41,006 nucleotides of DNA from Bacteroidia bacterium (GTDB lineage: Bacteria > Bacteroidota > Bacteroidia > Bacteroidales > Paludibacteraceae): NCBI GenBank assembly GCA_009929375.1, contig SAAO01000003.1, positions 117,128 to 158,133 on the forward strand, given 5' to 3'. The notes beneath the pieces were generated by a model. It did not search any database. It saw only the letters and a list, made by a program, of their open reading frames with translations, and had not been told where the DNA came from. This document shows positions 1 through 7,092 of this stretch, in pieces. A program made the position numbers and the translations under genes. Position 1 is the stretch's first letter, and each line of letters begins with the position of its first letter.

Positions 1-246
1 ATAAGGCATTGTACGCTCTTCCCTTCTCGAAATAAACAGATCCTTTACTTCACCCCGACGCATCATGAGCAACACCGGCACTGCTGGCATTAGCCCCGTA
101 AAAACAAAAGTTCCAAGCACTGCTATAAGTTTCCATGTGAAAGGAAGTACGCCGAAAACATCCATATTCATGAGCATCAGCATACCAAACACAGGCATAA
201 GCAATGGCTGGAATACAAAAGAAATTATTTTATAAAAAACTTTCAT
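1..246 (-). CDS. Partial integral membrane protein (N-terminal 82 residues)
   Basis: An open frame starts with ATG at 246 and runs off the left edge without a stop, giving 82 residues that begin MKVFYKIISFVFQPLLMPVF. Two hydrophobic stretches (about residues 5-33 and 40-62) are followed by a basic segment (MRRGEVKDLFISRREER), so this is the start of a multi-span inner-membrane protein. The N-terminal pattern with PLLMP resembles small membrane proteins found beside rpoN in Bacteroidetes, some labelled PAP2-like, but the conserved part lies outside the window and I do not assign a function. It lies 68 bp downstream of rpoN on the same strand and is probably co-transcribed with it. Confidence 0.65.
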   Translation of the reverse strand, partial: MKVFYKIISFVFQPLLMPVFGMLMLMNMDVFGVLPFTWKLIAVLGTFVFTGLMPAVPVLLMMRRGEVKDLFISRREERTMPY

Positions 247-314
247 TCAATAAATTATACTACTACGGAAAAACCTTATTCCGAAGTAATTGTTTAAAAT
301 CCGTTTCAGCTGAT

Positions 315-1766
315 TCAGATTTCCTTTCTCAGCCTTGCCACGGGAATATTCAGTTGCTCACGATATTTGGCAACCGTGCGCCGGGCAATCGGATAACCTT
401 TCTCCCTGAGCACATCGGCTAATGAATCATCGTTGAGTGGTTTGCGTTTATCTTCGTTGTCCACACAATCCTGCAAAATCTTTTTTATTTCGCGGGTCGA
501 AACCTCCTCGCCAGAATCATTGGTCATCGATTCGGAGAAAAAGTATTTCAACGGAAAAATGCCAAATTCAGTTTGAATATATTTGCTGTTGCTCACGCGC
601 GAAACTGTTGAAATGTCGTAGCCCGTACGATCAGCTATATCTTTCAGAATCATTGGTTTCAGATAAGTGTCGTCACCTTCAATGAAAAATTCTTTCTGAA
701 AATCGACAATGGCCATCATGGTTGTGAGCAATGTTTGCTGACGCTGTTTAATAGCATCGATAAACCAACGCGCCGCATCAATTTTTTGTTTTACAAACAT
801 CACCGCATCTTTCATTTCGCGGGTCTGATTCTTTTTGTTCGAAGCGTAATCCTGAAACATTTCATTGTAAGTGCTGTTCACACGTAGCTCGGGCACATTA
901 CTATTGTTCAGATGCACTGTAAGCTGACCTTCATCGTTTTCGAGTATAAAATCGGGCACAATGGTAGCCATTGATTTTTCGAGCACATTTCCACCCCAGG
1001 CATTTCCCGGCTTGGGATTGAGACGGACAATTTCACTGACAACCTTTTTAAGATCTTCGTCATTAATATCCAGTGCTTTATTTATTTTATCATAATGTTT
1101 CTTCGAAAACTCCTCAAAATATTCTCTGAGTATTCTTTCGGCCAAAGCCACTTCGCGCGACTGAGTGCGGCGTTCGAGTTGCAGCAACAGACATTCCTGA
1201 AGCGAGGTTGCTCCCACTCCGGCCGGATCGAACTGACGAACCAATTCCACAATACGTATCATTTCCTCGTCGGAAGTCTGAATACCTGCGTGAAACACAA
1301 TATCGTCCACCATCGATTCGGGTGAACGGCGCAGATAACCTTCGTCGTCTATATTACCAATCACATATTCGGCAATCATGCGCTCGTGCTCGGTAAGTTG
1401 CAACAAACCAAGCTGATCGACCAGATATTCGTGAAAAGTCATTCCGATTGAAAACGGAATATCCTCACGTTTGTCGTCCTTAGAAGTATTGTTTGCTTTG
1501 AGCTTATAATCGGGAATATCATCGTCGGCCATATACTCTTCCGGATCGAAATCGTCGTTATTGCCTCCATCATCATCGTAGCTGTCAGCAAATTCATCGG
1601 CATCACCAGAGTCCTCGGCACCTTCTTCCAACGCAGGATTTTCCTCAATTTCCTGACGTATTCGCTCCTCGAGTTCCAGCGTGGGAACCTCGAGCATTTT
1701 TATCACCTGTATTTGTGCCGGCGATAACTTTTGTTGTAATTTCTGTTGTAATTGTTGTTTTAACAT
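315..1766 (-). CDS. rpoN: RNA polymerase sigma-54 factor RpoN
   Basis: Alternative sigma factor that directs RNA polymerase to -24/-12 promoters and needs an AAA+ activator to open them. The N-terminus is the glutamine-rich activator-interacting region (LKQQLQQKLQQKLSPAQIQV), then an acidic linker rich in Asp/Glu, the core-binding domain, and a C-terminal HTH ending with the RpoN box ARRTVAKYRE close to the C-terminus. An in-frame ATG at 1781 would add five residues. I prefer ATG 1766 because the family normally begins MLKQQL and because the likely transcription start, judged from the -7 element at 1793-1800, leaves almost no leader for the upstream ATG. Length (483 aa) is normal for the family. 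No clear sigma-54 target promoter was found elsewhere in the window. Confidence 0.95.
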   Translation of the reverse strand: MLKQQLQQKLQQKLSPAQIQVIKMLEVPTLELEERIRQEIEENPALEEGAEDSGDADEFADSYDDDGGNNDDFDPEEYMADDDIPDYKLKANNTSKDDKREDIPFSIGMTFHEYLVDQLGLLQLTEHERMIAEYVIGNIDDEGYLRRSPESMVDDIVFHAGIQTSDEEMIRIVELVRQFDPAGVGATSLQECLLLQLERRTQSREVALAERILREYFEEFSKKHYDKINKALDINDEDLKKVVSEIVRLNPKPGNAWGGNVLEKSMATIVPDFILENDEGQLTVHLNNSNVPELRVNSTYNEMFQDYASNKKNQTREMKDAVMFVKQKIDAARWFIDAIKQRQQTLLTTMMAIVDFQKEFFIEGDDTYLKPMILKDIADRTGYDISTVSRVSNSKYIQTEFGIFPLKYFFSESMTNDSGEEVSTREIKKILQDCVDNEDKRKPLNDDSLADVLREKGYPIARRTVAKYREQLNIPVARLRKEI

Positions 1767-1792
1767 AAACGAAACAAACATTATCTGTGATA

Positions 1793-1800
1793 CAAAGATA
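1793..1800 (-). promoter_or_regulatory. Bacteroidetes -7 promoter element for rpoN
   Basis: TATCTTTG on the minus strand matches the TAnnTTTG -7 consensus exactly. No good -33 TTTG is seen 19-21 bp upstream. Predicted transcription start is near 1787, which favours the downstream rpoN ATG at 1766. Confidence 0.55.
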
Positions 1801-1941
1801 ATTGTTTTTGTGTGAAAAATAGTAACTGGTTAAAAAATGATTTGCCCTCTTGTGGCGCAAAATATTTACAAAAAACTGTGTATAAAAATGCGAATAAAAT
1901 AACTTTATGCCATGAAAAACAATTATTCCACCGAATACAAG

Positions 1942-1949
1942 TACCTTTG
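1942..1949 (+). promoter_or_regulatory. -7 promoter element for the DEAD-box helicase
   Basis: TACCTTTG matches TAnnTTTG exactly and lies 54 bp before the helicase ATG. The -33 box is not evident. Confidence 0.6.
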
Positions 1950-2003
1950 TAACCGAAGATTGAAAATTTCAGTTTCACCCTTACTCACTACAACAATATT
2001 TTT

Positions 2004-3386
2004 ATGACATTTGGTCAATTAGGCATAAACGAAGCCATTACACAGGCATTGCTCGAAAATAAAATTTCGCAGCCTTCTGATATTCAGAGAAAAGCAATCC
2101 CACATATTCTGAAAAACGAAACCGATCTTGTATCGGTGGCACAAACAGGCACCGGCAAGACGGCTGCATTTTGTTTACCGATTTTACAGACAATAAACCC
2201 CGGCTTAGCCGAAATTCAGGCTCTGGTACTTGTTCCCACACGCGAACTGGGACAACAGGTGGCACGCGAGTTTTTCCTTTTCTCAAAACATATGCCACGA
2301 ATTTTCACAGAATGCGTGTACGGCGGAGTACCCATCGACGAACATATTCAGCGCCTAAAGCGATCCACGCATGTGGTGGTTGCCACTCCGGGGCGTTTGC
2401 TCGATTTACTTGAACGAAAAGCACTAAACCTGCAGAACCTGAAATTTGTAGTGCTCGACGAAGCCGACGAAATGATGAATATGGGCTTCAAAACAGAAAT
2501 CGACAAAATCCTGAATCTGTGTAAAAACGACGTACGAAAATTACTTTTCACTGCCACGATGCCTGCCGATGTGACAGCTGTTATCCGCGACTACATCCGC
2601 CACGATGCAGTCACTATCCGGATTAATGCCGAAGAATTTATCAATCAGAACATTGAACACAGTTACATCATATACAATCAAGGCGAAAAGCTTGATTATC
2701 TGAAGGCATTTCTGTCGGAACGAAAGGACCAAAGGGGAATTTTGTTTTGCCGCACCAAAACCACAGCCAAGCGACTTTCGAAACAGTTAGCGGGCTTCGA
2801 GGTGACGGCCGATGCGCTTCACGGAAATCTGAATCAGGAAATGCGCGACAAAGTAATGCGGGGACTGCGCAAAGGCCGTATCAGCCTGCTGATTGCAACT
2901 GACATTGCTGCGCGCGGTATCGATGTAAAGGAACTTGATTATATCATTCACTATCATCTGCCCGAAAAGTCCGATCAATATACACATCGAAGCGGTCGTA
3001 CAGCCCGTGCCGGAAAATCGGGGTTATCGGTTTGCCTTATCAGAACCGAAGACTTGCCGGAAATTAAGACTTTAGAAAATGAATTGAAAATTGATTTTTC
3101 GGAGATTACAGTCAAATTGTCAAGCGAGACAAAACACACGCATCCAATTGGCATCCAAATGAATCTGGGATTGATTCAGGGATTTACGAAAAATAATTTA
3201 GTTGAATTTTTGGTGGAAGAAGCCGGACTCAGCACAGGCGATATAAAAAACATCAGGGTAAACGACAATTCATCTTATTTTGAAGTGTCGGCGCGATACG
3301 AAACACAGATTTTCATCAACTTCAAAGGCTATAAAGTTGCACATCGCAATGTAAAAATGACTGTAGTGGAGGTGGAGAGAGATTGA
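2004..3386 (+). CDS. DEAD-box ATP-dependent RNA helicase (DeaD/CsdA/DbpA type)
   Basis: ATP-dependent RNA unwinding or remodelling in the cytoplasm, in this family usually in ribosome assembly or cold adaptation. All core motifs are visible: Q-motif region near residue 25-30, motif I AQTGTGKT (46-53), Ia PTRELG (about 79-84), VATPGR (about 126-131), DEAD (152-155), TAT (183-185), RGIDV (about 305-309) and HRSGRTARAG (about 329-338). After the second RecA lobe there is a ~75-residue domain of the DbpA/CsdA RNA-binding type (about 390-460) instead of the long basic tail of RhlE proteins. Start at ATG 2004 places the Q-motif at the expected distance. Monocistronic; it faces the copper ATPase gene convergently. 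DeaD versus DbpA cannot be settled without alignment. Confidence 0.93.
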   Translation: MTFGQLGINEAITQALLENKISQPSDIQRKAIPHILKNETDLVSVAQTGTGKTAAFCLPILQTINPGLAEIQALVLVPTRELGQQVAREFFLFSKHMPRIFTECVYGGVPIDEHIQRLKRSTHVVVATPGRLLDLLERKALNLQNLKFVVLDEADEMMNMGFKTEIDKILNLCKNDVRKLLFTATMPADVTAVIRDYIRHDAVTIRINAEEFINQNIEHSYIIYNQGEKLDYLKAFLSERKDQRGILFCRTKTTAKRLSKQLAGFEVTADALHGNLNQEMRDKVMRGLRKGRISLLIATDIAARGIDVKELDYIIHYHLPEKSDQYTHRSGRTARAGKSGLSVCLIRTEDLPEIKTLENELKIDFSEITVKLSSETKHTHPIGIQMNLGLIQGFTKNNLVEFLVEEAGLSTGDIKNIRVNDNSSYFEVSARYETQIFINFKGYKVAHRNVKMTVVEVERD

Positions 3387-3424
3387 TTTTTTCAAAAGCT
3401 GGGATTTACGAAGCTATACCCCCT

Positions 3425-3497
3425 AAAAACGCGAAAGGTTGTCACGCCTGACAACCAATCTTTGTTAACCTTAAATCTAATACTATGAAAAAATCAC
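3425..3497 (-). ncRNA. Candidate small RNA (orphan promoter plus terminator hairpin)
   Basis: On the minus strand, between two convergent genes, an orphan promoter has -7 TACCTTTG (3502-3509) and a -33 CTTG (3530-3533) at 20-bp spacing. About 40 nt below the predicted start (near 3497) comes a perfect 8-bp hairpin, GGTTGTCA/TGACAACC with a 4-nt loop (3437-3456), followed by TTTCGCGTTTTT. The product would be about 70 nt and contains no ORF of note. The 5' part (complement of AACCTTAAATCTAATACTATG) looks to me like a string that recurs between genes in Bacteroidales, but that is recollection and unchecked. Read on the plus strand, the same DNA contains an 18-codon ORF (3485-3541), a less likely explanation. 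Confidence 0.4.
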
Positions 3498-3649
3498 ACT
3501 GCAAAGGTAATGCTGTCAGGAGAATTCTACAAGTATTTTAGCATAATATTAGTCCAAAAACATGCTTTATAACATATTTTTAAACTATTCAATCTCTTTG
3601 AAGCCTGAATTTAACAGTTATTTATGTTTCAGGACATAAAAAACATGTA

Positions 3650-3862
3650 TTATTCTTTAATGTCAGTCACTTCATAACCAATCATATCGATGGTCTTTTT
3701 AAGCTCCTCATTGCTTACATCGCGCGTCAGCTTTAGCTCGGCTGTATTGGTTTCGAGGTAAACTTTAGCTTCTATGCCTTCGATATTATTAAGCGTTTTC
3801 TCCACTCTTGCAGAGCAATGTCCGCAACTCATCCCACTGATAGTAAGTGTTTTTTGTGTCAT
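3650..3862 (-). other. CopZ-like copper chaperone domain fused in frame to CopA; possible internal start
   Basis: The last 70 residues of the ATPase begin with their own Met (MTQKTLTISGMSCGHC) and would make a complete free-standing CopZ chaperone with the metal-binding GMSCGHC motif. The linker before it (about residues 770-801) is low complexity and its DNA, AT-rich with an AAAATT/AATTTT inverted repeat just before the ATG at 3862, looks like former intergenic sequence. Either the two genes fused by loss of a stop, or the chaperone is also made by internal initiation. It may deliver Cu(I) to the transporter. Confidence 0.6.
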
Positions 3863-6241
3863 AATTGTATTTATAAAATTTGAATTTTCAATTTTGTGCG
3901 ACCGAATTTCTCCTTCGGCTTTTATTTCAACATTCTGCGGAGAGTTATTGTTTCCCGAAAACGCAAACTGAGGCTTAAACCTTAATAGTCTGAGCGCGTT
4001 CAGTACCACAGTCACCGAACTAAGACTCATGGCAGCTGCAGCAAACATAGGATTTAGCTTCCAACCGAGCAAACTAAAAAACACTCCTGCCGCCAACGGA
4101 ATGCCCGCCACATTATAAAAAAATGCCCAGAAAAGATTTTCTTTAATATTCCGCATTACTTTTCGGCTCAACTGCAACGCCGTTACAAGGTCATTCAGAC
4201 TGCTGCGCATAAGTACCACACCTGCCGACTCGATAGCCACATCAGTCCCGGCACCAATGGCAATGCCCACATCGGCGCGGGTAAGTGCAGGTGCGTCGTT
4301 TATGCCATCGCCCACCATGATCACTTTTTGCCCGGCACTTTGCAATCGGGCAATTTCCTTTTCTTTGTCCTGAGGCAAAACTTCGGCAATCACTTTATCC
4401 ACACCAGCCTGTTGTTGAATATATTCAGCTGTTTTGCGTTTGTCGCCTGTAAGCATAATCACTTCAAGTCCCATGCTTTTCAATGCTTTCACCGCCGTTG
4501 CGCTATCGGGCTTCAACACATCGGCCACAGCCACAAGTCCGATAAGCTGAATGTTTTCGGCCACATAAAGCGGCGTTTTTCCTTCTTCAGCCAGCTTTTG
4601 CGCTGTTTCTTCAATATCGTTGCTTTCAATGCCGGCACTTTGTAACAGTCGAAAATTTCCTGCACGATATTTTTTATCCATAATAATTCCGGAAATACCC
4701 GAACCCGGAATATTTTCGAAATCAGATAATTGATATGCTTCTAAATTTCGCTTTTCAGCTTCTGAAATGATGGCTTCGGCCAACGGATGTTCCGACGATT
4801 TTTCGAGTGAATAAAGCAAACGCAACAGTTCAGTTTCGTCGGTATTTCCAACAGTTACGATATCGGTAATGCGTGGTTTGCCTGTAGTCAGCGTGCCTGT
4901 TTTATCAAGAACGACCACACGTGTTTTATGTGCATTTTCGAGTGCTTCGGCAGAGCGAAACAAAATGCCATGCTCAGCACCTTTTCCCGTTCCGGCCATA
5001 ATAGCCACTGGCGTTGCAAGACCCAACGCACAGGGACAGGAAATAACCAACACCGAAATACCTATTGATAAAGCAAATACAAGTGAATATCCAAGCGCGA
5101 GCCACACAATCACCGACAGAATAGCAATTCCAATCACCACAGGTACAAATACCGCACTGATCTTGTCGGCTAGTCGCGACACAGGTGCTTTAGAAGCAGA
5201 AGCTTCCTCCACCAGCGAGATAATCTGTGCCAGCGTGGTATCGTTACCCACTTTTGTGGCTTTGAAAATAAAATAACCGCTGTTGTTGATACAGGCTGTC
5301 ATTACTTTATCGCCGGCAGATTTAAACACAGGCATACTTTCGCCCGTCAGTGCCGATTCATCAATGGTTCCGTTGCCCGAAACAATTTCGCCGTCCACAG
5401 GAATGCGCTGTCCGCTTTTTACAACAATCAGATCGCCGGGTTTCACATCGCCCACCGGAACTTCCGTTTCTACATTATCCCGAATGATTGTGGCTGTGTC
5501 AGGACTGAGTTTTACCAATCGTGAAATGGCATCCGAAGTGCGGCTTTTCGAACGGGCTTCCAGATATTTTCCCAATGTGATAAGTGTGAGAATGGTTGCT
5601 CCCGATTCGAAATATAAATCGTGCGTATAATCGGCCACCTGTTCCGCATCGGAGTGTCCAAGTCCGTTTGCAATCATATAAAGTGCAAAAACACCATATA
5701 CAATGGCTGCCGACGACCCAATGGCAATCAGCGAATCCATATTTGGAGCTCCACGAAAGAGCGATTTAAAACCTCCTGTAAAATACTTTTTATTTACAAA
5801 AGCAATGGGAATGGTGAGTAAAAATTGTGTAAGCGCAAAGCTCATTGCATTTTGATGCCCAGAGAGAAAAGCAGGCAATGGTAATTCCAGCATATGTCCC
5901 ATCGAGACATAAAACAACGGAAGTAGAAAAGCGAGCGAAACCCACCAGCGGCGTTTCATTTCTTCCTGTTCTTCGCGCACATAATCGGGACGGGCTTCCG
6001 GTTTTCCGGTTTTTGCTGTAGGATTATCGGATTTTAAATGCGCTTTGTAGCCGGCACTTTCAACCGACTTTTCTATTTCGGAGTTGTCAATATCGTTTTC
6101 GTTGTAACTTACGGTCATACTGTTGGTCAGCAAATTGACCTGTACCGTTTGTATGCCTTTCAGTTTACTAACACTTTTCTCGACATGTGCCACACAAGCC
6201 GTGCATGTCATCCCCGTGACTTCAAATTTTTCAGTTTTCAT
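3650..6241 (-). CDS. copA: Cu(+)-exporting P1B-type ATPase with C-terminal CopZ-like domain
   Basis: Pumps Cu(I) out of the cytoplasm using ATP. Numbered from an upstream in-frame ATG at 6265, the protein shows: an N-terminal HMA domain with GMTCTAC (Cys 21/24), TGES (307-310), the membrane CPC motif (410-412), DKTGT with the phosphorylated Asp454, the nucleotide-binding HP (493-494), GDGINDAP (652-659), and the Cu(I)-specific FFYN and MSLSS in the last helices. I start at ATG 6241 (MKTEKFEVTG), which is where the HMA fold begins. A second HMA domain (GMSCGHC) follows a ~30-residue linker at the C-terminus and looks like a fused CopZ chaperone (see separate entry). 863 aa is longer than the usual 740-800. 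A terminator of the gene upstream lies in its leader. No copper regulator gene is adjacent. Confidence 0.95.
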   Translation of the reverse strand: MKTEKFEVTGMTCTACVAHVEKSVSKLKGIQTVQVNLLTNSMTVSYNENDIDNSEIEKSVESAGYKAHLKSDNPTAKTGKPEARPDYVREEQEEMKRRWWVSLAFLLPLFYVSMGHMLELPLPAFLSGHQNAMSFALTQFLLTIPIAFVNKKYFTGGFKSLFRGAPNMDSLIAIGSSAAIVYGVFALYMIANGLGHSDAEQVADYTHDLYFESGATILTLITLGKYLEARSKSRTSDAISRLVKLSPDTATIIRDNVETEVPVGDVKPGDLIVVKSGQRIPVDGEIVSGNGTIDESALTGESMPVFKSAGDKVMTACINNSGYFIFKATKVGNDTTLAQIISLVEEASASKAPVSRLADKISAVFVPVVIGIAILSVIVWLALGYSLVFALSIGISVLVISCPCALGLATPVAIMAGTGKGAEHGILFRSAEALENAHKTRVVVLDKTGTLTTGKPRITDIVTVGNTDETELLRLLYSLEKSSEHPLAEAIISEAEKRNLEAYQLSDFENIPGSGISGIIMDKKYRAGNFRLLQSAGIESNDIEETAQKLAEEGKTPLYVAENIQLIGLVAVADVLKPDSATAVKALKSMGLEVIMLTGDKRKTAEYIQQQAGVDKVIAEVLPQDKEKEIARLQSAGQKVIMVGDGINDAPALTRADVGIAIGAGTDVAIESAGVVLMRSSLNDLVTALQLSRKVMRNIKENLFWAFFYNVAGIPLAAGVFFSLLGWKLNPMFAAAAMSLSSVTVVLNALRLLRFKPQFAFSGNNNSPQNVEIKAEGEIRSHKIENSNFINTIMTQKTLTISGMSCGHCSARVEKTLNNIEGIEAKVYLETNTAELKLTRDVSNEELKKTIDMIGYEVTDIKE

Positions 6242-6270
6242 CTGATTATAAATTGTACAAAACAAAACAA

Positions 6271-6299
6271 GCAGGGATTGGTATTGTTTACCTCCCTGC
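6271..6299 (-). terminator. Terminator hairpin after the SIMPL gene
   Basis: GCAGGG...CCCTGC with an inner GGTA/TACC pair, followed on the minus strand by TTGTTTTGTTTTG. It sits between the SIMPL stop (6326) and the copA start (6241), so copA may need its own promoter or read-through. Confidence 0.6.
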
Positions 6300-6325
6300 C
6301 TGAATATAAGAACTTTTACATTTTA

Positions 6326-7057
6326 TTATTTAACTCCAAACTGCAATCGCACTGTGACTGATGCCGTTTTGTTTTTGGAACTTGTGTTGTAAGAGCCTCC
6401 CCAGCTGTATTCTTCAGACGAATTACGGGCAACAATCTGAAAAATGCCCATGGTCGATTGTTTTAGTTTTCCGAGTTTTGCTCCACTGTTTTCAGCAATG
6501 GTTGTGGCACGTAGCAAACCATCTTTAGTAGCCTCGGCCAGCATTTCAATTTTTAAATCAGACAGTTTGGTGTAAAAATACTGCGGAGCAAATGAGTTTA
6601 TTTCAATACCTTGATTGATAAGCTCGGTTATTTCGCGTGAAATTTTCTCCACCTTTTCCACTTCGCCCGAAGTAATACTCACTGTTTGAGTAAGCCGGTA
6701 ACCATCGAAAATATTCTGACTACGCCCGTTGTCCTGAATATAATTGAATTCCTTCGACAAATCGACAGCCGAAAAAGTTATGGCAGAATCAGGCACTCCT
6801 TTCGAGATAAGAAAGCGCTGAGTGGTTTCGCTGTTTTTCTTTATTTGGGTATAAGCATCGGTCAGCGACATACTTTTGGCCGAAAACTGACTTTGCCAGA
6901 CAATCAGATCCGACTCAAAATTTCGTTCGGCCAACCCTGTTACCGAAATCGTGTTATCATGCTTATTCCGGTTCATAAGTGCATTGGCACCGATGATCAT
7001 AGCCACAACAATGCTTATAGCAATAATGGAAGTAGTGAGAAGGTTTTGTGTTTTCAT
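6326..7057 (-). CDS. SIMPL (DUF541) domain protein, membrane-anchored
   Basis: 243 aa. Residues 9-27 form one hydrophobic anchor (LLTTSIIAISIVVAMIIGAN) with a short basic N-terminus, so the rest is periplasmic. The remainder matches the SIMPL/DUF541 pattern: ISVTGLAERNFESDLIVWQ near residue 37, a central segment with DLSKEF, and a C-terminal strand TASVTVRLQFGV. Members include E. coli YggE (oxidative stress) and mouse SIMPL; the biochemical role is unknown. It starts 35 bp after the NlpC/P60 gene on the same strand with no promoter between, so the two are probably one transcript. A terminator hairpin follows. Confidence 0.85.
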   Translation of the reverse strand: MKTQNLLTTSIIAISIVVAMIIGANALMNRNKHDNTISVTGLAERNFESDLIVWQSQFSAKSMSLTDAYTQIKKNSETTQRFLISKGVPDSAITFSAVDLSKEFNYIQDNGRSQNIFDGYRLTQTVSITSGEVEKVEKISREITELINQGIEINSFAPQYFYTKLSDLKIEMLAEATKDGLLRATTIAENSGAKLGKLKQSTMGIFQIVARNSSEEYSWGGSYNTSSKNKTASVTVRLQFGVK

Positions 7058-7092
7058 GGAGATAAATTTTCAGGTAAATATTGGAGAATTGA

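Noticed and set aside
3485-3541. An 18-codon plus-strand ORF (MKKSHCKGNAVRRILQVF) with an AT-rich leader
   Set aside because: Its start and codons overlap a better minus-strand promoter and the candidate sRNA; no plus-strand -7 element lies before it, and it is too short to judge as coding.
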